Source: an uncultured Sphingobacteriaceae bacterium
Lineage (GTDB): Bacteria; Bacteroidota; Bacteroidia; Sphingobacteriales; Sphingobacteriaceae
Length of the DNA: 64,000 nucleotides
Assembly: GCA_946480915.1 (NCBI GenBank)
Contig: CAMLLO010000009.1
Span: forward strand, 62,001-126,000
Direction: 5' to 3'
This document shows positions 26,998 through 36,555 of the stretch, piece after piece. Below the pieces are notes generated by a model. That model was not told the DNA's origin and ran no database searches. It saw only the letters and a list, made by a program, of their open reading frames with translations. The position numbers and the translations under genes were made by a program. Position 1 is the first letter of the stretch, and each line of letters begins with the position of its first letter.

Positions 26998-29757
26998 TTA
27001 CTCAATAAAACTTCCGTCTCCCCTACGCATCATCTGCCTTCCTTGTCTAGTTGGGGTTCCTGTCCATTTTTGAAGTCTTAGTGTGAAATTGAGCATGAAA
27101 TATCTGCTTAAGGCGTTGCTCTTTGTATCAGTATATCCATTATCTCCTAAAGTTCTTACAATGAAGTTATTTTGATTTAAAAGATCGAAAGCCTGTAATC
27201 GCAGGGTTCCTTTCTTTTTAAAGATGTCTTTTGAAAGAGATGTATTTATGATAAATGGATTATTAGTAACATTGGCACTGATGCCCTTTACATAATTTTT
27301 GCTAAGGTCATATCCCATGAAAAACCCGTCTACAAAGTCTACTCTCCCTTCTGCACTAAAAGCCCAGGTTGTGGTTTCGTTGTTATTTTTAGGATTTAAG
27401 CTATAATCAGACTTTAAATAACTGTAACGAACGTTCGGAGTTAATTCAAACCAGGTTGTCGGATATAATTGTATCCCTAATCGCTGGTTAAAATTCCATG
27501 ATTCGGCAACGTTTTTATTTCCATTGAGCATGGAAATCGAGTTTGCGAAAGTTACTGTTCCATTTAAGCCAACCTGGTATTTTCGGTTAGCAAACTGCTT
27601 GGAGATATTATAGTTTGTATTCAACGAATAATCACCATTGGCGTTCATGAAATAAGTCTCTCTGGAATTCCGGGTAGGGTCTTTCTCGACTGTGTTACGC
27701 ACCACTTTATTATCAGTTTGCGTAGCTTGAAGATTTAATGAAAGATTCATTTTTGAATTGGTAATATAATTGTTAAACCCGGCGCTGACTGTATGTCTGA
27801 ATTGGGCTTTCAAATTTGGATTACCATAAACTACATTAAGAGGATTGGTAACATCAGGCACATCCTGAATCTGGTCAAAAGATGGCTCCTGCGCATTGCC
27901 CGAATAATTAACAAAAAGTCTCTTTTGGCGGCTCCAGCGATACTCAGCTCGGGCAATTGGGATAATATTAAGGCTTGTGCGATGTGTTGGCGTTTTAAGA
28001 CTTTCAGAATATCCGGATAATAATGCGGGTACCGCCGTTACACCCAGTGAGGCATTATATCGTCCCTTCAAATATCTATAGTTTAATGCGTATCGCTGCT
28101 CAGTAAAAGAATAATTATATATTTTACTCAATGAAGGCACTCTTACAATAACTCCATTATAAACGCTGTCGGTCAATTGATTGTTATCATAGTCTCTCCT
28201 GTTAATTTGGCCGTTAAATTCGATGCGAGAAGTGACCGTTATCGGTTCGGAGAAGGTAACACTAGCTCTAAAATTCCTGCTATCGTTTCCATTATTAATC
28301 AAAAGATTTACTATCGAATCGGGCAGAAACTCTCCTTTGGTCACGTCATAAAACTGATATGTATTATCAGTAGTTCGATCCTGATCGCTGGAGTTTGAGT
28401 TAAATGTGATTTGGGTTGAGAAAATTCGACCTTTTTTATCGAAGTTATGACTGTATAGCGCTGTTAAGCCATAATTAGGGGCTTTACTTTCGGCACCTGT
28501 TTGATTTTTCCGATTTTGTATAGCATCGCCAGTTTGACTTATAAAAGAGGAGTTAAAATTTCCTGAAGATGATAATCCCAGTGAAGGACTTACCTGCAGA
28601 TAATTAGCACTGTCAATATCGTATTTCATTTGAAATTCGATATTGTGCGAATTGCTTTTACGTTCTATTGTTCCATCGGTTTTAATGGAAAGATCACCAA
28701 ATTTTTTGGTTGATTGCTGAGTTAAACTGTTAATGATAGAATTTGAATTACTTCCCCTAAAGGAATAATTTCCGCTCACTTCAAGTTTCTTATTCAGTTT
28801 ATCAGAATAACTAACAGTTGTTCCGCCGGATGTACTCAAACCTCCACTTCCCGAGGCTCCTGCGGTCGCTTGCCCGCCGCCACGGGTTGTCCCTACACTC
28901 GACTGATTACTATTTGCAACCCCAGTAACTGTGTTATTAAAATTTCCGCGAGCAAAAACCTGCTGATTGCCGTTGAATCTTGTTAGATTCAGCCTTGTAT
29001 TATATCGATCATTATTACCTATTCCCCCTTCTGCCTGTAAACGGTTCCCAACAGACCTGTCTGCTCGAGTAACAATATTCAGTGTTCGCTCCGGATCACC
29101 ATCTTTAATACCGGTTCTCGCTGCCTGATCTCCATAGTCATCCACCATTTGAATTTTTTCTACAATATCAGCCGGAAGATTTTGAATCGTACTGGCAATA
29201 TCTGCACTTCCCAGAGGCTTGCCGTTAAGTTTAGCCCTGGTTACGGCGATTCCCTGATGGGTAACGGTACCATCGTTTGCCACCTCTACTCCTTCCATCT
29301 TCTTGATAAGATCTTCAACAGTGGCGTTTGCCTTCATTACATAGTCACTTGCCCGGTATTCTACTGTATCTTCTTTATAAACTATAGACGGAGTCCCATT
29401 AATAGTTACCGTATTGAGCATATTAGAGCTTTCTTTTAAAACGATTGGATCTAATATCAATTTAGAAGTTCCATCATTATACAAAAAACGCTTGTTGAAC
29501 GTGCGATAGCCGATGCTTCGAACGGTAATAGTAAACTGTCCCGATTTAATATCTTTAAAAACGAAAACGCCCGAATTATTGGTTATTCTCTTTACTGAAT
29601 CAGTACCGGTGCTTAAAACCACCACGGCACCAATCACTCCATTATCGGTACTGTCTTTAACAATACCACTTACTTCACGTCCAGGAACGACGGGCGTTTG
29701 TGCATATATCTTAGCGGCTACAAAAAGAGCAGTAAGAAGTATAGATATTTTTTTCAT
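26998..29757 (-). CDS. Outer-membrane beta-barrel protein with carboxypeptidase-regulatory-like domain (TonB-receptor-like)
   Basis: A 919-residue exported protein: signal peptide (to about residue 20), a carboxypeptidase-regulatory-like beta sandwich (about 25-110, REVSGIVKDSTDNGVIGAVV), a plug-like domain (about 120-240, VEDLIKKMEGVEVANDGTV) and a long barrel. This is the layout of Bacteroidota OMP_b-brl_3/TonB-dependent-like proteins. A Gly/Ser/Thr-rich insert (GGGQATAGASGSGGL) lies near residue 290-310. No SusD gene neighbours it; instead it follows a Gly-rich secreted protein by 19 bp. The ligand is unknown. Confidence 0.88.
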   Translation of the reverse strand: MKKISILLTALFVAAKIYAQTPVVPGREVSGIVKDSTDNGVIGAVVVLSTGTDSVKRITNNSGVFVFKDIKSGQFTITVRSIGYRTFNKRFLYNDGTSKLILDPIVLKESSNMLNTVTINGTPSIVYKEDTVEYRASDYVMKANATVEDLIKKMEGVEVANDGTVTHQGIAVTRAKLNGKPLGSADIASTIQNLPADIVEKIQMVDDYGDQAARTGIKDGDPERTLNIVTRADRSVGNRLQAEGGIGNNDRYNTRLNLTRFNGNQQVFARGNFNNTVTGVANSNQSSVGTTRGGGQATAGASGSGGLSTSGGTTVSYSDKLNKKLEVSGNYSFRGSNSNSIINSLTQQSTKKFGDLSIKTDGTIERKSNSHNIEFQMKYDIDSANYLQVSPSLGLSSSGNFNSSFISQTGDAIQNRKNQTGAESKAPNYGLTALYSHNFDKKGRIFSTQITFNSNSSDQDRTTDNTYQFYDVTKGEFLPDSIVNLLINNGNDSRNFRASVTFSEPITVTSRIEFNGQINRRDYDNNQLTDSVYNGVIVRVPSLSKIYNYSFTEQRYALNYRYLKGRYNASLGVTAVPALLSGYSESLKTPTHRTSLNIIPIARAEYRWSRQKRLFVNYSGNAQEPSFDQIQDVPDVTNPLNVVYGNPNLKAQFRHTVSAGFNNYITNSKMNLSLNLQATQTDNKVVRNTVEKDPTRNSRETYFMNANGDYSLNTNYNISKQFANRKYQVGLNGTVTFANSISMLNGNKNVAESWNFNQRLGIQLYPTTWFELTPNVRYSYLKSDYSLNPKNNNETTTWAFSAEGRVDFVDGFFMGYDLSKNYVKGISANVTNNPFIINTSLSKDIFKKKGTLRLQAFDLLNQNNFIVRTLGDNGYTDTKSNALSRYFMLNFTLRLQKWTGTPTRQGRQMMRRGDGSFIE

Positions 29758-29776
29758 TGCAATAGGTCGATGAATA

Positions 29777-30628
29777 TTATTTCTTAGCTAATGTATATTT
29801 ACCCCAAAAGTCAGTTGGCAGAAAGGCCGAAGGATCAAAGCCACCTCTTGCTGAGCCACCCCCTCCGCCTCCGAAGCCGCCACGTCCACCTCCGCCAAAG
29901 CCACCACCGCCACCAATGCCACCGCCACCCTGTCCTCCTTCTCCTCCGCCGCCTTGCACGCGAATTCCGCCTCCGCCGAACTGCAGTCCATTCAATTTAA
30001 TATTGTATGCAAATTCCTTACTGGCTAAAGTCAATCCTAATAGATTTAATGGAATAGCCAATTCATAAACAAATGCTCCTTTCTCATCGAAATTGGCTGC
30101 TGCCTTAATATCAAATTCATTGTATATTGAAATGAGACTATCCTGGATATCTTTAAAGCCCAAAACTTTAATCTCTTTAGCTGCTGCCAGCTGCTGTTTG
30201 CGCATAGCCAACATAGCAGAATCAGCAGATCCACCCGTTGTCCTCTGGCCAAATCCGCCCTGTCCTCTTTGTCTTTGCGCTCTTACAATTACGGGATATG
30301 TTATCGAGAATCCGTCTTTCTCCTTTTTCTTCCCATCTGTATTGATTGAGAGCTTTATCCCTCCCATCATTATTTTGTTATTGTTTGTATTGTCGGTAGA
30401 TTTTATAACAAGGTATAAGTTCTTATCATCATTAGCCATGGTATAGGACAACAAAGTGCTTTTATTACTTGCCTGAAAAACATCTTCAGTTATTTTACCA
30501 TCAATTTTTATTGGTGCAGAAGCCCATACCGGCTTATCCTGCACATTTGGATTTTTTTGAGCAAATGCTAACATATTAATACATGTGAGAAGCAGAATAA
30601 TAAAAATTGAGTGTGGGATACGGTTCAT
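29777..30628 (-). CDS. Secreted protein with CBM9-like domain and glycine-rich tail
   Basis: 283 residues: signal peptide (to about residue 24, LAFAQ), a beta-rich domain (about 30-210) opening KPVWASAPIKIDGKITEDVF and including YTMANDDKNLYLVIKSTD, like carbohydrate-binding family 9/DOMON-type sandwiches, then a glycine-rich stretch (residues 217-263) and a short end PTDFWGKYTLAKK. A smaller Gly/Arg/Gln patch sits at residues 117-133. It is the first gene of a two-gene unit with the outer-membrane barrel. Substrate and role are unknown; the Gly tract may be flexible or surface-exposed. Confidence 0.8.
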   Translation of the reverse strand: MNRIPHSIFIILLLTCINMLAFAQKNPNVQDKPVWASAPIKIDGKITEDVFQASNKSTLLSYTMANDDKNLYLVIKSTDNTNNNKIMMGGIKLSINTDGKKKEKDGFSITYPVIVRAQRQRGQGGFGQRTTGGSADSAMLAMRKQQLAAAKEIKVLGFKDIQDSLISIYNEFDIKAAANFDEKGAFVYELAIPLNLLGLTLASKEFAYNIKLNGLQFGGGGIRVQGGGGEGGQGGGGIGGGGGFGGGGRGGFGGGGGGSARGGFDPSAFLPTDFWGKYTLAKK

Positions 30629-30757
30629 CGTTGTATTTTTTTGATAAACAAGGATAAGAATCCTAAAGACGAAAAAAGTTTAAATGATACCTTCAGAGTA
30701 AGAAATGATACCAAAGGCTATTTTTTAGCGATTTTATTTTTCCGTGTACGAAAAAAA

Positions 30758-30780
30758 AAAGCATCTGTCTCCAAATGCTT
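30758..30780 (-). terminator. Terminator after the exonuclease gene
   Basis: AAGCAT / ATGCTT stem followed on the minus strand by a T-run of about ten. It lies 26 bp beyond the exonuclease stop. Confidence 0.75.
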
Positions 30781-30805
30781 CTATATAAATAAGTTTCCGT
30801 TGACT

Positions 30806-31795
30806 CTATTTCCCGAACTTCAATTTTAGCTGTTCGAGCATGTCCGTAGTTAAGGGAGCAGCTTTTTCTTCTTTTTTGGGCTGCTGAGGATATTGTTTCT
30901 TAGGATGAGCAGGTCTTTGCTGATCCTGCTTCTTATCCTGCACTTCAACCGTGATGGTCTTTTCTGTATGCTCTTTGATGATGATCTTCTTATTATTGTT
31001 CCACCTCACCCATATCTTTTCAAGACAACGTTTGGTATATAATGGAAAATCTCCCTGTTGCATCCATGCGTAATAGCTTGGTTCGGCGGTGAAAACCTCC
31101 TCCACGCACTTACCTTTGTGTTTTCCAAAGTTAAACACCTCAATACCCTCTTCATTAAAAACCAATCTCCCGGCAAAATCCACAGGGCGACTTAGATTAG
31201 TGAAGGAATGCAAGGCATCAATATCATTTTGTACCGGTATAGATTTGTTCCCCTTTTTATCTTCCCACTCCGTATCTTTATATTTATCTAATTGTGCCAG
31301 AAGAACTTCATACGTTGCACGAATATCCGCTTCTGCGGAATGTGCGTTTTCAATATCCTTTCCACAATAGAATTTATAAGCTGCTTTTAAAGTGCGCTGT
31401 TCCATTTGGTGGAAAATATTCTGAACATCAATAAAACGCCGGCTTTCTAAATCAAAATTGATTTTAGCACGAAGAAATTCCTCCATAAGCAAAGGAATAT
31501 CGAACTTATTAGAATTGTATCCGGCTAAATCCGCATCTCCCAAAAAATCCGCAAGCTCCTGTGCAACATCACTAAATTTCGGAGCATCCTGAATATCCTT
31601 ATCGAAAATATTATGAATGATCGATGTTTCGTAAGGAATGGGCATTTCAGGATTGATGCGCATACATTTAATTTCCTGCGAACCATCAGGAAGTACTTTT
31701 AAAATGGCAATTTCTACTATTCTATCAGTACCAAGATTTAAACCTGTTGCTTCAAGATCAAAAAATGCAAGCGGACGTGTGAGATTTAATTTCAT
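30806..31795 (-). CDS. DnaQ-like 3'-5' exonuclease
   Basis: 329 residues. The N-terminal exonuclease domain (about 8-175) has the DEDDh residues: D13 and E15 in AFFDLEATGL, the Asp of GYNSNKFDIPLL, and His/Asp in AHSAEADIRAT. The C-terminal half contains FNFGKHKGKCVEEV and SYYAWMQQGDFPLYTKRCL, a small module often appended to such exonucleases, then a Lys/Gln/Pro-rich linker. It could proofread or trim DNA or RNA; it is not fused to a polymerase. Single gene with its own terminator. Confidence 0.88.
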   Translation of the reverse strand: MKLNLTRPLAFFDLEATGLNLGTDRIVEIAILKVLPDGSQEIKCMRINPEMPIPYETSIIHNIFDKDIQDAPKFSDVAQELADFLGDADLAGYNSNKFDIPLLMEEFLRAKINFDLESRRFIDVQNIFHQMEQRTLKAAYKFYCGKDIENAHSAEADIRATYEVLLAQLDKYKDTEWEDKKGNKSIPVQNDIDALHSFTNLSRPVDFAGRLVFNEEGIEVFNFGKHKGKCVEEVFTAEPSYYAWMQQGDFPLYTKRCLEKIWVRWNNNKKIIIKEHTEKTITVEVQDKKQDQQRPAHPKKQYPQQPKKEEKAAPLTTDMLEQLKLKFGK

Positions 31796-31905
31796 ATTTA
31801 TAGTAAAACAAAGGTGATAAAAAGCTTTGAAAAACAGCTAATAATAATCTAAGTGTTTTGATTCTTTTATACTTCTCACTATCTTTCACAACCTTACAAT
31901 ATCAC

Positions 31906-33870
31906 ATGAAAAAAACATTTATCCTTATTGCAATTTTCTTGCAGTATTTCCTGGCGTCTGCCCAGGATTTTCCCTTCGGTAAACCAAGTTCAAAAGAATT
32001 TGAATTAAAACGATACGACAAAGATACCAGTGCCAATGCCGTAGTTTTAAAGGAGTTTGGTACAGCTTACATAAATAATAATGATGGTGAACTGATGTTC
32101 GAATATCATGTCCGTATTAAGATTTTTAATAGCAAAGGATTTAAATACGGCAATATCGAGATTCCCACAGTTAGAGAAGATGCCGATTCGTTTGAAAAAA
32201 TAAGCAACATAAAGGCCGTAACATTTTACAACGATGCAGACCACCTGATACGATCAAGTGAACTTGATCCAAAGCAGATTTTCAAAGAATCAAAAGCCGA
32301 CAAATATCATGACATTACCAAGTTCGCAATGCCGAATCTGCGGGATAGCTGTATTATAGAATATAGTTACACACTTCAAACTCCATTCTTTTTCAGAACA
32401 TTCAGAAACTGGGATTTTCAATCAGATATACCCAAAATTTACAGTGAGTATTGCGCAAAAATACCGGGAGTTTATAGTTATAATGTATCGCTAAGAGGAC
32501 CCTATAAATTAACCAAGAGCGATGGAGAGATCGCCAGAGAATGCTTCGATCGTGGCCGAGGCTATAAAGCCGATTGCTCAAAAATGACTTATGCGATGGC
32601 AGATATACCTGCTTTTATAGAAGAAGATTACATGACAGCAGCCAGCAACTTCAAATCTGCCATGTACTTTGAACTAACAGAGTTTATAGACTACCAGGGA
32701 ATTAAACACAAATTTTCAAAAGAATGGAAAGATATTGACCTCGATTTAAAAAAAGAAGGATATTTCGGTACTCAGTTAAGGAAAAAAGATTTTTTTGAAG
32801 ATAAAATCGCCCCGGTTATTGCCGGAAAAACATCACAACTTGATAAAGCAAAAGCCATCTTTAGCTTTATGCAAACCTGGTTTAAGTGGAACAGGTATTA
32901 TGGTAAGTACAGTGACGGCATTAAAAAAGCATTCGACAACCGTTCTGGTAGTTCAGCAGATATCAATCTTGCATTGGTCACCGCGATAAATTCTGCAGGA
33001 TTAGTAGCCGAGCCTGTTATTCTCTCAACACGATCTAACGGACTGCTGAACGATCTTTACCCAGCCTTAAGTGACTTTGATTATGTAATATGTAAAGTAA
33101 CAATCGGAGAAAAGTACTATCTGCTTGACGCAACTGACCCCATGCTGCCATTTGGATTACTTCCTTTAAGATGTATAAACGATAAGGGACGGGTGATGAG
33201 CTTTGATAAACCATCTTCATGGATAGACATAACAGCATCACAAAAAGAATCGCAAAGCATAAATCTGGATCTTGAAGTAGATGAAACAGGAAAAATAAAA
33301 GGCAGGATGCAAGTTCTCTCATCAGGTTATGAAGCTTATAATAAGCGAAATGCAATAAAAAAGTTTAATTCGACAGATGAGTATGTGGAAGATCTGGACG
33401 AACGCTATCCCAAAATCAAATTTACCAAGTCGGAATTTCAAAACATCGATAGTCTGGAAAAGTCGCTATTAGAATCTTTCGAAATTGAAATAAAAGCGCA
33501 AGGAAATGGCCAGGTAAATGTAAATCCCTATTTTCTGAACAGAATAAAGGAGAATCCTTTTAAACTAACAGAAAGAACCTACCCGGTAGATCTTGGTGCA
33601 ATCTCTGAATCCAGAGTGGTAATGAACCTGAAATTTCCAGAAAGCTTCCAAATAGTGAATAAACCACAGCCGCTGGCCATTTCTTTGCCAAATCAGGGCG
33701 GAAGGTTTATAACACAAACAACTGTAGAAGGCAATACACTTACACTTTCCTGCTTCTTACAACATACGAAATCGGTGTATTCATCTGAAGAATATTTTTA
33801 TTTGAAGGAATTATATAACAAGATAATTCAAACCCAACAGTCTGATATCATCATAAAAAAGAAGTTATGA
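31906..33870 (+). CDS. DUF3857/transglutaminase-like secreted protein, catalytic residues missing
   Basis: Secreted protein of about 654 residues. ATG 31906 is chosen because it opens directly on a signal peptide (MKKTFILIAIFLQYFLASAQ); an earlier frame start at 31858 adds 16 residues of no merit. The N-terminal half is DUF3857-like; the middle (about 290-400) is a transglutaminase-core relic in which the usual GDCK motif reads GSSADINLALV, without cysteine, and the usual His region reads FDYVICKV. Not expected to be catalytic. Its stop overlaps the start of a paralogue that keeps the cysteine (ATGA), so they are translated together. Confidence 0.85.
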   Translation: MKKTFILIAIFLQYFLASAQDFPFGKPSSKEFELKRYDKDTSANAVVLKEFGTAYINNNDGELMFEYHVRIKIFNSKGFKYGNIEIPTVREDADSFEKISNIKAVTFYNDADHLIRSSELDPKQIFKESKADKYHDITKFAMPNLRDSCIIEYSYTLQTPFFFRTFRNWDFQSDIPKIYSEYCAKIPGVYSYNVSLRGPYKLTKSDGEIARECFDRGRGYKADCSKMTYAMADIPAFIEEDYMTAASNFKSAMYFELTEFIDYQGIKHKFSKEWKDIDLDLKKEGYFGTQLRKKDFFEDKIAPVIAGKTSQLDKAKAIFSFMQTWFKWNRYYGKYSDGIKKAFDNRSGSSADINLALVTAINSAGLVAEPVILSTRSNGLLNDLYPALSDFDYVICKVTIGEKYYLLDATDPMLPFGLLPLRCINDKGRVMSFDKPSSWIDITASQKESQSINLDLEVDETGKIKGRMQVLSSGYEAYNKRNAIKKFNSTDEYVEDLDERYPKIKFTKSEFQNIDSLEKSLLESFEIEIKAQGNGQVNVNPYFLNRIKENPFKLTERTYPVDLGAISESRVVMNLKFPESFQIVNKPQPLAISLPNQGGRFITQTTVEGNTLTLSCFLQHTKSVYSSEEYFYLKELYNKIIQTQQSDIIIKKKL

Positions 33871-35768
33871 AGATCATATCATTAGCTATCAGTCTTTTTT
33901 TATTTGGGACATATGCAAGTGGGCAAAGTAATTATGCGGTGTCATCAATACCCAAAAACATATTAACAAGAGCCGGTGCCATTATCAGAAATTCGGAGAC
34001 TGTAATAGAAGTAAAGGATTTAAACGAAGTTTATTATCGCCAAAAATATGCTATTACCATTTTAAATTCATCCGCCCTAGATGAAGCTAATCTTTTTCTA
34101 TATTATGATAAAAACAATTCAATAAAGTCGGTAAGAGGTTTTATTTATAATGAACTCGGCATGCCTACATTCAAAATATCTGAGAAAGATTTTCAGGATA
34201 GAAGTGCCGTTTCTAACTATACTTTATACCAGGACGACCGTGTAAAATATTATATCCCTTCAAAAATAACCTATCCCTTTACTATTGAATATGAGTATGA
34301 AATGAAAAGACGACAGAGTCTTTACTTTCCTACATGGATTCCTGGCGGATCCACCGGAGTAGCTATTGAAAACAGCGCATTAAGTTTTATATGTCCGGAA
34401 AGTTTCAACCTGCGCCATAAAGAATTTAATTATAATGGAAAAGTTGATGAAACCACCGAAAATGGCATCAAAAGCTTCAAATGGCACATTAGTAATATGC
34501 TGGCTATTCGCGATGAGCCTTACAGCCCGAGCTACGAAGAATACCTGACCACCGTTAAACTCGCACCAGAGAAGTTTGCATTTAGAAGTATGGAAGGCAG
34601 CTTCTCAAACTGGCGAGAATATGGATTATGGACTAATGATAATTTATTAAAAAGCCGGGATGAGCTTCCACAAGCAACCAGGGACCTCATTTTAGATTTA
34701 GTAAAAGACATTTCCGATCCTAAAGAAAAAGCCAAAAAAATCTATGAGTTTATGCAGAATAAAACTCGGTACATAAGCGTTCAGATTGGAATTGGCGGTT
34801 ACCAGCCTTATCCGGCGGCTGATGTTGACCGTTTGAGTTATGGCGACTGTAAAGGATTGGTGAATTACATGCGCTCTCTTTTAAAAATTGCGCAAATTGA
34901 ATCATATTATACCGTGGTTTATGGAGGATCTTTTAAAAGAGATATTTCTCCTGATTTTACAAGTATGAATGATGGCAATCATATCATTTTATGTTTGCCT
35001 TTTAAAAACGATACGACTTGGCTGGAATGCACGAGTAAAGATGCTCCGTTCGGATTTTTAGGTGATTTTACGGATGACCGTTATGTACTTGCTTGCACAC
35101 CCGAGGGGGGTAAAATCATGCGGACACCAAAATATACCGCACTCGAAAGTAAACAGCTCAGAACAGCAAATTTCACGATAACTGAGAATGGTGCCATCGC
35201 CGGAAAAATGACTACCTTATTTAGTGGCATACAATACGACAATCATCATAGTTTACTTAACGAACCCTTATCCGAACAAAAGAAAAAAATTCCTGAATTG
35301 TATCCCCTCCCCAATCTCGAAATAAAATCTTTTCAGCTTACACAAAACAAAGGAATAAAACCAGAGACCGAAGAAATTATTGATCTAAGCTCTGCTAGCT
35401 ATTGCAGAACAGATGATGGTAAATTACACATCACATTAAATGGATTTAATAAAACACGTAGCTTACGGGAAGTGCGTAACCGAACCAACCCGGTAACCAT
35501 TGGGAGAGGATACTATGATGAAGATATTATATCATATCAGATACCTAAGAGCTTTAACTTAACTATTCCCCCTCATTCAAAAACAATCGAAAAAGCATTT
35601 GGAAAATACTCTGCAGATGTGAAAATTAAAGATAATACGATCATCTATAAAAGGACAATGCTGTTAAATGAGGGAAAATATAAAGCCGAGCAATACCAGG
35701 ATCTGGTTGATTTTTTCCAGGAAATAGCTGATGCTGATAATTTAGAATTGGAATTAACTAAATTGTAA
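33867..35768 (+). CDS. DUF3857/transglutaminase-like secreted protein, catalytic cysteine present
   Basis: 633 residues, signal peptide (MKIISLAISLFLFGTYASGQ), N-terminal DUF3857 (about 40-260), then a transglutaminase core with YGDCKGLVNYMR (nucleophilic Cys), a His in NDGNHIIL and an acidic residue in WLECTSKDAPFG. It is the partner of the preceding paralogue, overlapping by 4 bp, so an active/inactive pair working together in the periplasm or outer membrane is plausible. Members of this family are common in Bacteroidota; the substrate is unknown. Confidence 0.87.
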   Translation: MKIISLAISLFLFGTYASGQSNYAVSSIPKNILTRAGAIIRNSETVIEVKDLNEVYYRQKYAITILNSSALDEANLFLYYDKNNSIKSVRGFIYNELGMPTFKISEKDFQDRSAVSNYTLYQDDRVKYYIPSKITYPFTIEYEYEMKRRQSLYFPTWIPGGSTGVAIENSALSFICPESFNLRHKEFNYNGKVDETTENGIKSFKWHISNMLAIRDEPYSPSYEEYLTTVKLAPEKFAFRSMEGSFSNWREYGLWTNDNLLKSRDELPQATRDLILDLVKDISDPKEKAKKIYEFMQNKTRYISVQIGIGGYQPYPAADVDRLSYGDCKGLVNYMRSLLKIAQIESYYTVVYGGSFKRDISPDFTSMNDGNHIILCLPFKNDTTWLECTSKDAPFGFLGDFTDDRYVLACTPEGGKIMRTPKYTALESKQLRTANFTITENGAIAGKMTTLFSGIQYDNHHSLLNEPLSEQKKKIPELYPLPNLEIKSFQLTQNKGIKPETEEIIDLSSASYCRTDDGKLHITLNGFNKTRSLREVRNRTNPVTIGRGYYDEDIISYQIPKSFNLTIPPHSKTIEKAFGKYSADVKIKDNTIIYKRTMLLNEGKYKAEQYQDLVDFFQEIADADNLELELTKL

Positions 35769-35769
35769 T

Positions 35770-35877
35770 TAAGAAAATATCAATATTCCTAGTAGTATTC
35801 CTACAACCATTACGAGATAAAGCAAGATCTCTGTGGTAGCAAACCGTTTGTACTTGGTCCAGAAAGAATAGTCTGAT
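35770..35877 (-). CDS. Possible small membrane protein with disrupted start
   Basis: A 35-codon frame ending at TAA 35770 encodes DYSFWTKYKRFATTEILLYL followed by a long hydrophobic segment (VMVVGILLGILIF), which looks like a real single-pass membrane protein. No start codon is in frame: an ATG at 35891 is one base out of frame across an A-rich stretch (T-rich as written). One extra A would give a 40-residue protein beginning MQKQK. Either a sequencing indel, a decayed gene or a coincidence. Confidence 0.35.
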
Positions 35878-35896
35878 TTTTGTTTTTGCATAAAAA

Positions 35897-35915
35897 AGCC
35901 GGAATAAATCCGGCT
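35897..35915 (-). terminator. Terminator after the AhpC/TSA-family gene
   Basis: AGCCGG / CCGGCT stem with a 7-nt loop and a run of six T on the minus strand, 24 bp past the stop at 35939. Confidence 0.8.
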
Positions 35916-35938
35916 GCAAATTTATCAATTATTAGCCA

Positions 35939-36550
35939 TTAGGCTCCTTCTTTTTTCCACTTAATAGTACAACCAATAGCTTTTGTAGTGGTTACTTCCG
36001 GCTTTTTACCAACTGCTATAGCATCAATGGCCTTTTCGACATAGTTAACCTTATCAGGATTACTACCTTCGGTATCATTATCAATCGCCCCAATATATTG
36101 TACAACGTTTCCTTTGCTGGTTTTTTCAAGCAAAAAAACATGGGGTGTGCGACTTGCACCAAACTTCTTTGTAATTACATGATTCGGATCCATGAGATAT
36201 GGAAAACTGAAACCTTTTTCCTTTGCCCTTTGTTGCATCTTCTCGTAAGAATCTCCGGGCTGGGTACCAGGGTCGTTGGGATTGATTGCAATAACCGGAT
36301 ATCCCTGAGCAGAGTACTTCTTATTCAATGCATTAATGCGGTCTTCATAGGCAATTGCATAAGGACATGTATTGCAGGTAAAAACAACAATGTAACCTTT
36401 AGCCGATTTCATATCAGCAAGGGAGACTTTCTTGCCATCCACATTCTTTAAGTTAAAATCCGCAGCTATATCGCCGATCTGATATCCGGCTGTCTGCGCT
36501 TTTGCTAGCAAACTCATGCCAAGCAAACATAGAACAAGTAATTTTTTCAT
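35939..36550 (-). CDS. Exported AhpC/TSA-family thioredoxin-like protein
   Basis: 203 residues with a signal peptide (MKKLLVLCLLGMSLLAKAQ) and a redoxin fold containing a CxxC at C59-C62 (FTCNTCPYA). The NDPGTQPGDSYEKMQQRA loop is typical of periplasmic redoxins of Bacteroidota. It may reduce or oxidise protein thiols or handle peroxides. It follows another thioredoxin-like gene by 5 bp, so both are one unit. Confidence 0.85.
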   Translation of the reverse strand: MKKLLVLCLLGMSLLAKAQTAGYQIGDIAADFNLKNVDGKKVSLADMKSAKGYIVVFTCNTCPYAIAYEDRINALNKKYSAQGYPVIAINPNDPGTQPGDSYEKMQQRAKEKGFSFPYLMDPNHVITKKFGASRTPHVFLLEKTSKGNVVQYIGAIDNDTEGSNPDKVNYVEKAIDAIAVGKKPEVTTTKAIGCTIKWKKEGA

Positions 36551-36555
36551 GATTT

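Noticed and set aside
29788..30000. Alternative-frame ORFs over the Gly-rich tract (Ala/Val/Glu-rich and His/Arg-rich)
   Set aside because: Produced by the GGN-rich DNA of the real gene in its other frames.
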